A stretch of DNA of 64,000 nt from Datisca glomerata (Eukaryota > Streptophyta > Magnoliopsida > Cucurbitales > Datiscaceae), in contig QANY01000025.1 in NCBI GenBank assembly GCA_003255025.1, forward strand, positions 1 to 64,000, given 5' to 3'. This document shows, piece after piece, positions 1 through 10,739 of the stretch (positions are counted from its first letter, which is position 1; each line of letters starts with the position of its first letter). Under the pieces are notes generated by a model. It saw nothing but the letters and a program-made list of their open reading frames with translations, ran no database searches and was not told the DNA's origin. A program made the translations under genes and the position numbers.

Positions 1-388
1 CCCAGTAGTCCTAACAAGAATTGTTTGCAGTTGTTGGGGCACTCTGGTGCTAAAAATATCTGTGGCACTCTGGTGCTAAAAATTAACTATGATGCAATAC
101 CAATACAATAAGGAAACAGAATATTGGTTGATAATGCAAATAAGATTATTGCTACGGAAATCCCTCGGTTCACCGAGGAAAGTAAGGAAATTTTCAAAGC
201 AAGCACTCTCAAGTTCAATACTAGCAAGTAAATTGGACTAGACCACACAGGCGTCTAGCACAAAGTTACATATCAATCCCAATTAAATGTCCTATTGAAG
301 AATGAAGAACATTCACTGTTTCTAGTGGAATTTCCTAAGTTATTCAAGCGGGAAAAGTAAAAACATAGAATCAATGTTTTATACAGTA
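1..388 (-). other. Intron-like flank of the CORYNE-like pseudogene
   Basis: Read on the minus strand, the kinase homology of the neighbouring pseudogene stops at base 390, and a GT splice donor follows at 389-388. These bases therefore look like the intron leading to a last exon that would lie beyond the left edge of the window. A short direct repeat (tggcactctggtgctaaaaa) occurs twice near 39-82. No other coding signal was seen. Confidence 0.45.
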
Positions 389-1214
389 CCTGCAGTTCTG
401 AAAACACTCTGGAGCAGTATAGCCAGAAGTTGTTCTATCCAAATTGACCTTAGTCAACCCATAATCTGCCAGCCTAGTTTCAAGCTCTGCACCCAACATC
501 ACATTTGCAGGCTTTAAATTGCAGTGAAGAATTTGGGGGTCACATTCAAAATAGAGATATTGAAGCGCCTTAATCCCCCCTACTGCAATCCGAAGCTGAA
601 TTTCCCAACCAAGCTGCAGTTGGTTTTCTCTAACTCTATGCATTGTATCCTCAAGACTTCCAGTCGGCACATAATCATAAACCAGTGAAAACCTATCCGC
701 TTCACGAACATAAGCGTGTAAGCTCATTAAATTCCGATGTCTCAAACCAGCAAGCATTTCCAGCTCCTGTTGAATATGTCTCTTGGCTCACTTGCTATTT
801 CCCGCCTCTGGCGAGCCATTCTCAGAAGCTTCAAGCCTCTTGACCGCAATGATTAGTCCATTATCAAGAACAGTCCTGAAGTAATTTCCACTAGTTCGAT
901 CCAAGCAACTGGTTTTCTTTCCGCATAGCCAATTGGAGAGTCTTTGGATCGATTTTTGGAGAAAATCTACAGGACCTTTAAGAATTGGGGTTCTATTCCA
1001 ATTCCCAATAAAGAAGCGGACAATACAAGCGAGCTGAGAGCAATTCTTTGAAGGTCAGTCCTGAAATGAAGAGGAGAATAAGGTGGTAATGGAGGCTCAG
1101 AGGAGAGTATGTATCACTTGTTATTGCTTGGCATTTTCCATCACAAAGGCAGTGTAAGCAGAAAAATACGAATAGGAGAAGAAACATCAACTCTTTACTC
1201 ACCATTATTCTCAA
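389..1214 (-). pseudogene. CORYNE-like receptor pseudokinase, broken copy
   Basis: In Arabidopsis, CORYNE is a membrane-bound receptor-like pseudokinase that partners CLAVATA2 in CLV3 peptide signalling in the shoot meristem. Here the minus strand reads, in order: a hydrophobic N-terminus (from 1214), a transmembrane stretch with LILLFISGL, a juxtamembrane NRTPILKGPV block (about 975-1010), and the kinase N-lobe with TVLDNGL and AVKRLE (about 845-880). The C-lobe follows, with LRHRNLMSL, YDYVPTGSLED, ILHCNLKPANVML and ADYGL (about 400-760). The usual catalytic HRD is HCN and the DFG is DYG, as expected for a pseudokinase family. The copy is broken twice: a frame change between the transmembrane segment and the NRTPILKGP block, and an in-frame TGA in the N-lobe just before the RHIQQELEML block (about 790). 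The exon ends with a plausible donor (AG|GT) at 390/389. The family assignment comes from motif recognition. A different inactive LRR-RLK is less likely. Confidence 0.75.
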
Positions 1215-1630
1215 AGAACAGACTCAAGGGCTTCAAAGTCTCTAACAGCTATGTCCTTGTTTAGGGCTCCTAAATCGAATACCAAAACCAGAAAAAGAAG
1301 AAGAAATTGTTTAAATCATTTGAGAAAAAAAATGCTCCGAATCTTCAACCAGGACTAGGAGTGTGTTCTTAAAACCCATTTGGATAACCTTCGCACTTCC
1401 TGAAGCCACAGAGTAGCAGATGGAAAACTAATTTTTGACTCAAAATCTTCGGCAGAAAGACGCAAAGAATCGCATCGTCAATGAATCCCCTCATTTTCTT
1501 TCCCTACTAAGATAAAGTATCCGTTGTTGACGAATACCAAACCCCAAATCGCAAAATCTACAAACCTAAAACCCAAAAGTTCAAAACAAAACAGTAGTAT
1601 TCAGCAACAAAGACAAATCACTCAGCTCAG
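1215..1630. other. No recognisable feature
   Basis: This stretch lies just upstream (minus strand) of the CORYNE-like reading frame and may contain its former 5' untranslated region. It has moderate AT content and scattered purine-rich runs. I see no open frame or repeat that can be named. Confidence 0.3.
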
Positions 1631-1915
1631 AAGAGACAGGCATAGAAGTCATGAGAACTTTTTCTCATTTTGAAAAAAATAACACCACACGCTAGCTTTG
1701 AAAATAAACCCCTTCCTCTCTAAACCCAATAGCTTAAAAGTTAGTTCCATAGCGCGAAGAATGAGGTTGGATAACCCGGGAGAAGAGACAGGCATAGAAG
1801 TCAAGAGAACTTTTTCTCATTTTGAAAAAAATAACACCACACGCTAGCTTTGAAAATAAACCCCTTCCTCTCTAAACCCAGTAGCTTAAAAGTTAGTTGC
1901 ATAGCTCGAAGAATG
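1631..1915. repeat. 133-bp direct duplication, period 152 bp
   Basis: Bases 1631-1763 recur at 1783-1915 with only a few substitutions. Both start at aagagacaggcatagaagtc and end at gaagaatg. The copies are separated by a 19-bp linker. The right copy ends 5 bp before the target-site duplication of the hAT element, so the transposon landed at its edge. There is no coding potential. Confidence 0.9.
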
Positions 1916-2479
1916 CTGGACTATTGTATAGAGGTGTTCAACGGTGTCAGACTTTTAGAAGAAAATAATATCAGGCTGAAAATCATGGTTCTCATATATG
2001 GAGTACCGAACAGATCAAGAATTTAAAAAAAATCTAGACCAAGATTCAACGATCGATTCGGACGGATTTAACGGACTAAATAACTATTTTATAATAAATA
2101 TATTATTTAACAATAAAGACAAATTTTGACTAGGAGTTTCTCATATTTAAATATATCCAAACTTCAAAATACTAATATCCAACATTTAAAAATATCTAAA
2201 ATTCAAAGTACTAATATCTAATATTCAAACTTCAAAATACAAATAATAATATCCAACATTCAAATATCTAAAAAAAAAGTAGATCATAAACACAACAAAA
2301 CGTAGAAGTTCATCCATCTTCAGCCTTCAATCACATCATGCAATGGTAATGACAGCCTCCTCTTGCATCTTGATATATTCTATTCACATGAAGATAATGA
2401 GTTCAGAAACATGAAGATCATGAGTTCAAAAGCATGTAAAAAAATATAAATAACAATAAATAAATGAGTTATCTTCATC

Positions 2480-4510
2480 TATTTCCACAATCTCTTGTAA
2501 TGTCTTATTGAGATTAATATGCACAGGTTTTCTTAGAATCCAATTTTGTGCACATATATGAGCTTGAACAGTTTTCGGAGCAATGAACTGCGAAATGGAT
2601 CCAATATTCGACCACTTGTACTGAAGGCTGACTCAGATGCAACTGTGAAAATAGGAATCGCCAAGACATCTCTAGCTATAAGGCTAGGAACCTCATATCT
2701 TGAAGAATTTATTTTCCATCAATTAAGAAGATCCAACTCAACATTCAGGTTTAAACATAGCTCCGCTAAATATCTATCAATTTCTAACTTAACCTCTAAG
2801 CTATTTTCCTTGCACAACTGTTTTGAAAATGTAAAAGCCAAACTAAAATCATCTTCATCATCATTTTCAACTATCTCAGATTGTGATGATTAATCAATAA
2901 ATGGCACTGATTATGACACAAATCTCATTTTGTATTCCTCAAATATTCTATCAAAAATAGAAGTCACTTTCCTTCTCAATTCACAGGCAATGTCAGGATC
3001 ATACAATATATCATATGCATGTGACACAAATCTCATTTTAAAGCGGGGATCAAGAATGGCAGAACAAACAACAAATAATTGACATTTTCTAAGCCTCCCC
3101 AATACTTGTCATACGTGGTCCCCATATTACTTGCCATTTTTTTTCAAAAGAACATTGCTAGATGAAGAATATATTTTAATCAAGTTTTCAATCAAAAAAA
3201 CCTCATGAACATATCTATGAGATGTAACATTCGAAGTCCCGGAAAGTCTTAATGTTATTTCGTAGAAAACTTTCAAAAATTTGATAATCACTCGAGCGTT
3301 ATCCAAATCCTCATCCCATGGAGGACCAAGTCTCTCATCTCCATGGAACTCCAATAAATAATATGCATCTTGTTCTCCAAGCCTCTCAAATGCTTTTTGA
3401 AACTTTTCAGCCGACTCCAACATAAAATAAGTGAAATTCCACCTAGTATGAACATCTAGAAACACCAGACTACTAGAAGATATCTTTGCAACCTCTACAT
3501 AACTCCTAAACTTTTGAAACCGGGTAAAAGATGACCTTATATATTTTACCGCACTACGAATTCTAGTGACAGAGTCATGAACATCCTTCAAACTATCACG
3601 CACAATAAGGTTAAGAATATGTGCACAACATCTAACATGCATAAACTCACCATCCAATACATGCCCCTTCCAATTTCTGATAGATTTTTTCAAATAAGCG
3701 ATTGCACCATCATTGACACTTGCATTATCAACGGTGACCGTGAAAATCCTTTCAATACCTCAGTCAAGCAAACATTGCTCAATAGCCATTCCAATTTACT
3801 CTCCCTTATGACTAGCAAATGGACAAAAGTTAATGATTTTTTTATGTAATACCTAATCATAGTCAATAAAGTGTGGAGTGAGTACCATGTAATAAGATTT
3901 TGCACTGATGTTCATGTATCAGTGGTCAGACATAATCTTTGATTTTTACTTGACAATGCATTTTTTTAACTTTTCTTTCTCCCACACAAACACCTTAAAA
4001 CAATCTCTAGCTATTGTTATTCAGCTAGGAAAAACAACCTTAGGTTGCATGCCCCGACAAAATTCCCTAAATCATTCACCCTCTACCACATTAAACGCTA
4101 ATTCATCTTTAATGATCATCCTAGCAAGAAAAATCCTACACTTCTTAGCATTAAAGGTAGTAGTAGATATTATACAAGTACTATCAGCAGCTCCATCACT
4201 GCTACTATTAGGATTAAGAACTAACATTTTTTGCTTAGGATCATCAAACCTATTAGGATTCTTCTTACATCTTTTCAGATGGTTCCACAGACAACAAGTA
4301 CCATTAGCACCAACAAATGCAAACGTATGCTTACAATGATTACAAGTAACTCTCTCATCATTAGGATCACCAGTTTCAACTTTTACAAAATTATTTCAAA
4401 CACTAGAAGAGACTCGGTTGCATTTTCTCTTACCTTTTGCAGGTTTTGGTGGCAGTGAAGAACCATCATTAATTATTGCATCATCAGGTTTTTGACTTGG
4501 AGTTCCAGTA
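2480..4510 (-). pseudogene. hAT transposase (RICESLEEPER/zinc-finger BED type), degenerate
   Basis: Read from right to left. A BED-type finger sits at about 4250-4350 (CNHCKHTFAF followed by WNHLKRC, giving C-x2-C...H-x4-C). A core block follows with TVDNASVNDGAIAYLKKS at about 3685-3745. The best open stretch is 3127-3693, carrying RCCAHILNLIVRD, the TRWNFTYFML block (the conserved RW of hAT transposases) and a DUF4413-like region. CSAILDPRFKMRFV lies at about 3000-3060. The hATC dimerization region is at 2570-2700 (VPSLIARDVLAIP, VASESAFSTSGRILD). Damage includes TAA and TGA stops near 3757 and 3800 (the latter where Trp is usual), plus several frame changes between 3130 and 2900. The plus-strand ORF over 2546-2893 is only the antisense shadow of the dimerization region. 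Confidence 0.85.
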
Positions 4511-4974
4511 GACATCTCCTTGTGATGTAGCTGTCACTAGAGTTGAAAATTTTGAAGATTTCTGACTGCACAACCATAGATGTTTATTAAACAACTATTA
4601 TCAATAAGTAAAATTTACACTATTAAATAATGCAGTCAGTAAATAGCATCAAATACATTTATTGGTTCAGACCTGATGTATCAAATTATTGGTATACTAG
4701 ATGCTATACATCTGCTAGTTACTCAACATTCAGTCACTGATAAGAATAGGATATGCAACCAAAGAGACTGAAAAACGCTTCTTCATTAGTAAAGTCTTCA
4801 TTTTCCCCAAAAGGGAAAATCATATGTAACGGATAGAGTTAAGCGATTGTTAAGTCATACAAAGTGTAGATAACTCATAACAGAGCAACAAAATTAATCA
4901 CAGTAGAGTTGGAAAAATAATAGATCAACAAAATTAATCAAAGTAGAGTTGGATTGGAACCCTCGATCTTACCT

Positions 4975-5365
4975 GGATGAAGAGAGAGAGGGTCTGAGCT
5001 GAGGCCGTAGGAGAGGAAGAGGGTCTGAGCAGAGGCCGAGGGAGAGGGTCTGAGCTGAGGCCGAGGGAGAGGGAGAGGGTCTGAGCTGAGGCCGAGGGAA
5101 AGGGAGAGGGTCTGAGCTGGGGGAGAGGGAGAGGGTCTGAGTTGAGGGAGACGCGAGAGGCTGGCTGGACTCTAGAGGGGAGGGAGAGGGAGACGCGAAG
5201 AAGGAGAAGGTTTGCGTCTGATTGAGCTTAGGGAGAGGGAGACGCGGCAGGCTGGCTGGACTCTAGAGGGGAGACACGACGCGAGAGGCCGGCTGGACTA
5301 AGGCGTGAGTCGCGTGACGCAAAGAAGGAGAGGGACTGGGTCTGTGTCTGACTGAGCTGAGGGAG
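4975..5365. repeat. GC-rich tandem repeat in the hAT 5' region
   Basis: A purine-biased, GC-rich block is built from imperfect copies of gagggtctgagctgaggccg with gagaggga spacers (about 30-36 bp per unit). A second part carries two copies of ggctggctggactctagaggg. It lies between the BED-finger start of the transposase and the right TIR, where the promoter and 5' leader of the element would be. It stands out sharply from the AT-rich surroundings. Confidence 0.8.
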
Positions 5366-5689
5366 AGGATAAATAACCTAACCCTAAAAAAATTATATAT
5401 ATACTATATGGTCAGTTCGATCGGATCGGTCCAAAACTAACAAAAATTATGGACCGGTCTGAATTTCTAGTCCTCTATAAAAGGAGGACAGAACATACCA
5501 TTAACAATAAAAAATCATCCAGACCGATCAATTTCAGATCACACAGGTTCGGACTAAACTATCTGGACAGTTTTTGAACTCCCCTACTATTGTGGTCCTT
5601 AGATTACATTTGGAGTAATTTGGGCCACACAGAGCTCAACATGTAGTAGGTTTTAGTTTTTTTTTTTAATTTTCTTTCCACCGAATACG

Positions 5690-6803
5690 TACTGGAGTTC
5701 ACCAAATACGTAATGTGGTTCACCAAATACATAGTGGGATTCACCAAGTACGTACAAAGGACTAATTCTTGTAGGGGTTCACCAAATACGTACAAAAGAA
5801 TAATTCTTGGAGGGATTCACCAATTATGTATAATGGTTCACCAATTACGTAGTGGGGTCCATAAATTATGTAGTGGGGTTCACCAAATACATATAAAAAA
5901 ATAATTTTTGGAAGGGTTCACCAATTACGTATTGGGGTTCACCAATTACGTACAAAAGAATAATTCTTGGAGGGGTTCACCAATTACGTACTGGGGGTTC
6001 ACCAATTACGTAGTGTGTTCATCAAATACGTACAAAAGAATAATTCTTGGAATGGTTCACCAATTATGTACTGGGGTTCACCAATTACGTACAAAAGAAT
6101 AATTCTTGAAGGAGTTCACCAATTACGTAGTGAGGTTCACCAAATACGTACAAAAAATATTCTTGAAGGGGTTCACCAATTACGTACTGGGGTTCACCAA
6201 TTACGTAGTGGGGTACATCAATTTCGTAGTGGGGTTCACCAAATACGTGCAAAAGAATAATTCTTGGAGGGGTTCACCACTTACGTAGTAGGGTTCACAA
6301 ATTACGTACAAAAGAATAATTCTTGGAGGGGTTCACCAATTACGTAGTGGGGTTAACCAAAAACATACAAAAGTAATTTTTGGAGGTGTTTACTAATTAC
6401 GTACTGGGGTCCATCAATTACGTAGTGGGGTTCACTAATTATTTAGTGTGGTTCACCAAATACGTACAAAATAATAATTCTTGGAGGCGTTCACCAATTA
6501 CATACTGGGGTTCACCAATTATGTAGTAGGGTTCACCAATTACGTACAAAAGAATAATTCTTGAAGGGGTTCACCAATTACGTAGTGGGGTTCACCAATT
6601 ACGTAATGGGACTCACTATATACGTACTAAAGAATAATTCTTGGAGGGGTTCATCAATTACGTGCTGGAGTTCACCAATTACGTGCTAGAGTTCACCAAT
6701 TACGTATTAGGGTTCATAAAATACGTACAAAAAAATAATTATTGGAGTGGTTCACCAATTACGTACTGAGCTTCACCAATTACGTAGTGAGGTTCACCAA
6801 TAG
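5690..6803. repeat. TACGTA-rich minisatellite array A
   Basis: Several dozen imperfect units of about 20-21 bp follow the pattern GTTCACCAATTACGTAGTGG or GTTCACCAAATACGTAC. Every second to fourth unit is followed by a linker containing AAGAATAATTCTTGGAGG. Two features recur: the palindrome TACGTA and the 13-base near-palindrome AAGAATAATTCTT. Open frames across it (for example 5908-6102 and 5967-6260) are artefacts of a repeat length near a multiple of three. A diverged relative of the array lies at about 20150-21260. Confidence 0.92.
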
Positions 6804-8560
6804 ATGAGCTGTAAGAAAACAGAGACAGTGAAGAAGAAGATGAGGTTTAGAAGAAATGGAAGATAATACTCGGTAAAGCTAACTAATAGAATGTGTTGAT
6901 AGTTCATTACTCTTTAACTGAATAATACTAGCATATATATAATAGAAGACTTAGCTCAACTACTAAAGGTTAAAGCTTTACCCAAATCCTCCCTCAATCG
7001 TCAAAGCTCCATCTTCCTCGCATCCACCATCTCTGTTAAACCAAAAAGAAAAACAATAGCTAAGTCACAGAAGAAAGGAAATAAGTTTTCAAATCAGCAG
7101 TAGATGTTAAGTTACCCAATGAATTTCTCTAATATTGGCTCATCATCATCAATCAAGTGATATGTTTTTTTCAGGATAGATTTGGCCGTTGATGTTAGTT
7201 TAGATTTGATTACAACCGTTGATTTCTAACCCGGGAATTTGTGCGAGAGTTTTTGCTTTGCCTTTATCGTTTGACTTTTGTTTACTTTTGAAGGATGGTT
7301 TCGGTGAATGTGATTAGAGGAAAAAACAACGTGTTATAAATAAAGTGCCTCTCTTTTTGATCTTAACCTTTGCTTTTCCCCTTTGCTTTTTCTTTCTATT
7401 TAACAACTTTTTTTTCTATACTTCATTTAATTATGTTCTTCCTTCATTTTTTTCTTTTACGATATAATTTACATCTTTTAAATTTAATAATAAATTAATC
7501 CATCTAAATAATATTAAAGAATAGTACACGCTAAATAAATATTTTATCTAATTTTGAGTATTTTAAATAATATATCAATTATTTATAAATTAATACTTTA
7601 AAAATATTTTAATAATTATGAAAATTAATTTATAAATTATTAATACATAATAAATTAATGGATGTAGAATTATTCAATACTAAAGCATACATTACACTTT
7701 ATCCATATGTGTTGTAGTGTGCCTCCCAAACTAAAAATTCTCTCATATTACCCCCTGAATTTTGGTTTAGCTGACACTTCATTAATAAAAAATTTTTATT
7801 TGCGGTTTATAAATGTGAACTAATGATTAAAAGTCGGGCTTCGTCATGATAAAAATTAAAATCAGGGAGAACTGCAAAATTAATTAACTTTGCAGTTCAA
7901 AATGTCAAAATATCCGGTACTTTTATACTACAAAAGTGGCCAGAATGCGGTAAACAATTTATTTACATCTTTGGAATTTCAGTAAACAAATCTTTTACTT
8001 CAAACATTTTTAGTCATTTTGGTAAATAAAATTTTTTAAAATCATTTTTATAGTTTGAACTAGAAAGTTGATTTTTTTATCATTTTCGGTAAAAATTAAT
8101 CAAATATGCAAGTGTACAAAATATGGAGCCACTTAATCGCTACTATTATAAGTGGGTGAATCGTTTATACATGTGCAAATCCGAAAATAAATTTTTAGTT
8201 TGTTCAAAAATATAGGGTAACAATATAAGTGGGTGAATCTTTTGTCAACTAAACAAAAGTTTAAGGGTTAATGTGACAGAATTTTCCCTTTATGGGACCA
8301 AGTAGCAAACAAGCTATAATTTAGGGGTAAACATAAACTGTGTTTTACCCTATTTAACTAAGTTACTCCATATTTTTTTCGTTGGTTATCAATTTGGCCC
8401 TTACATAATCATCTCAATTAATCCACATCTTTTGAACTACTTTGATAGTTAGTAATAGAACACTCTTCAAATTATTTCCAAATCTAAAGTACTTTCAATT
8501 AAAATAGTCTTTAGTAAGAAAACAAAATAGTCGGTTGAAAAAGATGATTTCAACACATAT
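6804..8560. other. AT-rich intergenic DNA
   Basis: No gene is visible. A short segment at 6804-7340 is less AT-rich and contains splice-like and poly-T motifs but no open frame. From 7340 to 8560 the sequence is low-complexity A/T with scattered TTTA/TAAT runs. Confidence 0.4.
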
Positions 8561-8564
8561 ATTC

Positions 8565-10020
8565 AGGGTCCGTTTAGCTTGACTTAAATTTATAGTTTAA
8601 ATATTTAAGTTGTAATTTATTTAAATTTAACTTTAATCTATAAGTTAGAGTATATTTGGCTCAACTTATTTGAATTAATTTTAAGCTATAACTTATTTTA
8701 AATTGATGTTTGACAACTAAATTAACAGTTAAATCATTTTAATTGAAATTACTTTAGTACTCCTCTTAATGATATAATTTACTTTTAGGGGCTGTTTGGT
8801 ATGGTTTAACTAAGAATGCTGAAAAAGTTAATTGAGGTGTAAGTTTATGTGATAAAGTTTAATGACAAGACATTAAGATTACCATGTTTGCTGATACATG
8901 GTTAAGTGAAAAAGTTACTAAAAAAGTATGACTTCCTTGTTTGATTTGTAAAAAACTTGAGTAAAGTTGTTAGAAAAGTTTGATAAAGTTGTTGAGAAAT
9001 TATATAAATTATATGAGAGTAATAAAATATTTATTATTGGGAAAATTTACACTATAGACAACTTTAGGATGAGTGTGTTAAGCAATAACTACAAAATCTA
9101 GATCTATAGGTAAATAGTAGATTTTCAAAATGATCAATAATATTATACTAAAATACCCTTCATCTATATAAAATAACAAACATATCAATTCGGGTAAATC
9201 ATAAGAAAGTTATTGATGTACGCATTCTATATACCATAGAATAAAAAAAAAATTATGTGTTTAGACTATTAAGGTCAACATACAAATATTTTAGTAGTTT
9301 AATCATAAAAATTTCATAAAAAATGCCTCCCCTTAATAACTGGAATAATGATCTACTTGAAAAATTCAATCTACAATCAATTGAAAACTAAAATATAAAT
9401 CAACTTTTTTGAAAAATATTAAGTATTTGAAAATTAGAACATCCCGCCCATTCATCAACCATTAGATAAATCAACTTCAACCTCCATCCTATTAAGTGAA
9501 CTAATACAAAATTGGAAATAAATCAATGATATTTAAATAAAAAAAGAGAAATACATTAACTTAAACTAATAATTCAAGGTAAATGAATTTATAATTAATG
9601 ATATACTAGTTAGAAAGTGTATGCTTAATGAAATAATTTTTTACTAGAAAATTACAAAATCAATCTAATAATATCATTAAGATTTTAAATTTTGAAAATC
9701 CCCTACATGCATCTACTTAATCATGTCTCAACTACGTATTAATAAGATGCCAATATAATTGAGAAAAAAACAAATAAAATAAACTAACCATAACTAAACA
9801 AAATTTAAATTTTGAAAATAAGCAAATCACGCCCTTTGCTCAACCAATAAGTAAATAATTCTCAATCAATCTCCAGCTAATACAACTTTTTAGTTCCGCC
9901 AATGATAATTCAAATAAAAATAATAAAAAATATAAAAAATTTGACTCCTTTGCTAAAGAAAACACTTCATTGAAGGAAAAAGGTAAATCATTTTTTCCAA
10001 GAGAAAGTTCAGCGGTCAAT
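8565..10020. other. AT-rich DNA with two MITE-like single ends
   Basis: Two short motifs resemble the outer ends of plant non-autonomous DNA transposons: ggtccgtttagcttgac at about 8569-8585 and ggggctgtttggtatgg at about 8789-8805. I could not find matching inverted ends downstream, so these are at best truncated elements. The rest is AT-rich without coding signal. Confidence 0.3.
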
Positions 10021-10054
10021 TACTATTAACCGCGACCCCTTTGGTCTTGGCTCA

Positions 10055-10267
10055 TTGATTGCCAAAGAGCAGGGGGTTGGGCTTCGTAAAAATAGAAAAA
10101 GAAGCAGAAACCACGATCTAAGCTCTACGGTTAACCTTAATAATTCACTGGGCACTTCTCAAATGTTGGGTGAGGAAGATTCCAGTAATTGTTCCGTTTC
10201 TCATGACACGGGTGGGTGGAAAAACGAAGACGGATGTTGCAATTATGAACAGGGTGGAGGCAACTAG
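10055..10267 (+). CDS. Small ORF of unknown function (70 aa)
   Basis: The frame is open upstream of the annotated start and reads RDPFGLGSLIAKEQGVGLRKNRKRSR, then an acidic, Ser/Asn/Gly-rich tail ending YEQGGGN. Base composition is clearly richer in GC than the flanks, suggesting a former coding exon. The basic RKNRKRSR cluster would suit a nuclear localisation or nucleic-acid-binding tail. A fragment of a LINE ORF1 or endonuclease linker is possible, but I do not recognise the protein. Confidence that it is a real gene is low. Confidence 0.25.
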   Translation: MIAKEQGVGLRKNRKRSRNHDLSSTVNLNNSLGTSQMLGEEDSSNCSVSHDTGGWKNEDGCCNYEQGGGN

Positions 10268-10739
10268 CGTGAAATCACCACAACCTAGGGGTGTTAAAAA
10301 ATTATCTAAACCATGTAATTCGATTCGGACTTAACCGAAGTTGATCGGAATGGATGGTTTTATTCTCATATTTGGTCAGTTCGATCCTCATTCTAGATAA
10401 CACAGAACTTTTAGTTCGGTCCATAAATTTAGTCAATACACATGCTTTTAGGTTAAAAGCTTAAATGAAACCTAATTTGCTTTCCCTCTCATGATGCCTC
10501 CCTCTTCCTCAAGAACCAACAGCAAGGCAGATGCTCCATTGCTATCTCTGATGTTATTGAGCTCCTTCAACTTGGTCACCACGAGCTCTTATTTGTGTAA
10601 CTATAGCGGCCTCTTTTGTCATTCCCTTCTCTCTTGAGCGAATGCCCTAGTAGCAGTAGTCCCTTCGACCTTCCCCTTTTCTGATGAGAAACTCCTTCAC
10701 AGCGCAAACCCTTCACTCTTCTCTCCTGAGTGACCTTTA
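10268..10739. other. Possible hAT end remnant and unassigned DNA
   Basis: At 10287 the sequence taggggtgttaaaaa resembles the TIR of the hAT element at 1929, and the following 150 bases contain ggtcagttcgatcc and agttcggtcc, similar to subterminal bases at about 5410-5435. No partner end or target-site duplication was found. Bases 10480-10739 are moderately C/T-rich and show nothing identifiable. Confidence 0.3.

Larger units (their letters stand above)
1921..5594 (-). mobile_element. hAT-superfamily DNA transposon, structurally complete, coding-dead
   Basis: Terminal inverted repeats are visible: TAGAGGTGTTCAA at 1929-1941 and TTGAACTCCCCTA at 5574-5586, which pair at 11 of 13 positions. 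They are bracketed by an 8-bp target-site duplication, CTATTGTA (1921-1928) and CTATTGTG (5587-5594), identical at 7 of 8 bases. Eight-base duplications and short TIRs of this kind are diagnostic of hAT elements. The interior encodes, on the minus strand, a BED zinc finger, transposase core and C-terminal dimerization region of a plant RICESLEEPER/Ac-like transposase. Many stops show that the copy cannot make an active protein. Element length is about 3.66 kb. Confidence 0.88.

Noticed and set aside
2546..2893. 115-codon plus-strand ORF
   Set aside because: The opposite strand encodes the hAT dimerization domain with clear motifs, so this frame is its antisense shadow.
5713..6288. Overlapping ORFs with repeating peptide GFTNYV / GVHQLRS
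   Set aside because: These are translations of the minisatellite in several frames. They have no start context and no known protein resembles them.
8789..9000. Complete MITE beginning ggggctgtttggta
   Set aside because: No inverted partner end was found within the next 1.5 kb.
10287..10440. Second hAT element
   Set aside because: Only a TIR-like start and vaguely similar subterminal words are present. No opposite end, target-site duplication or transposase was found.
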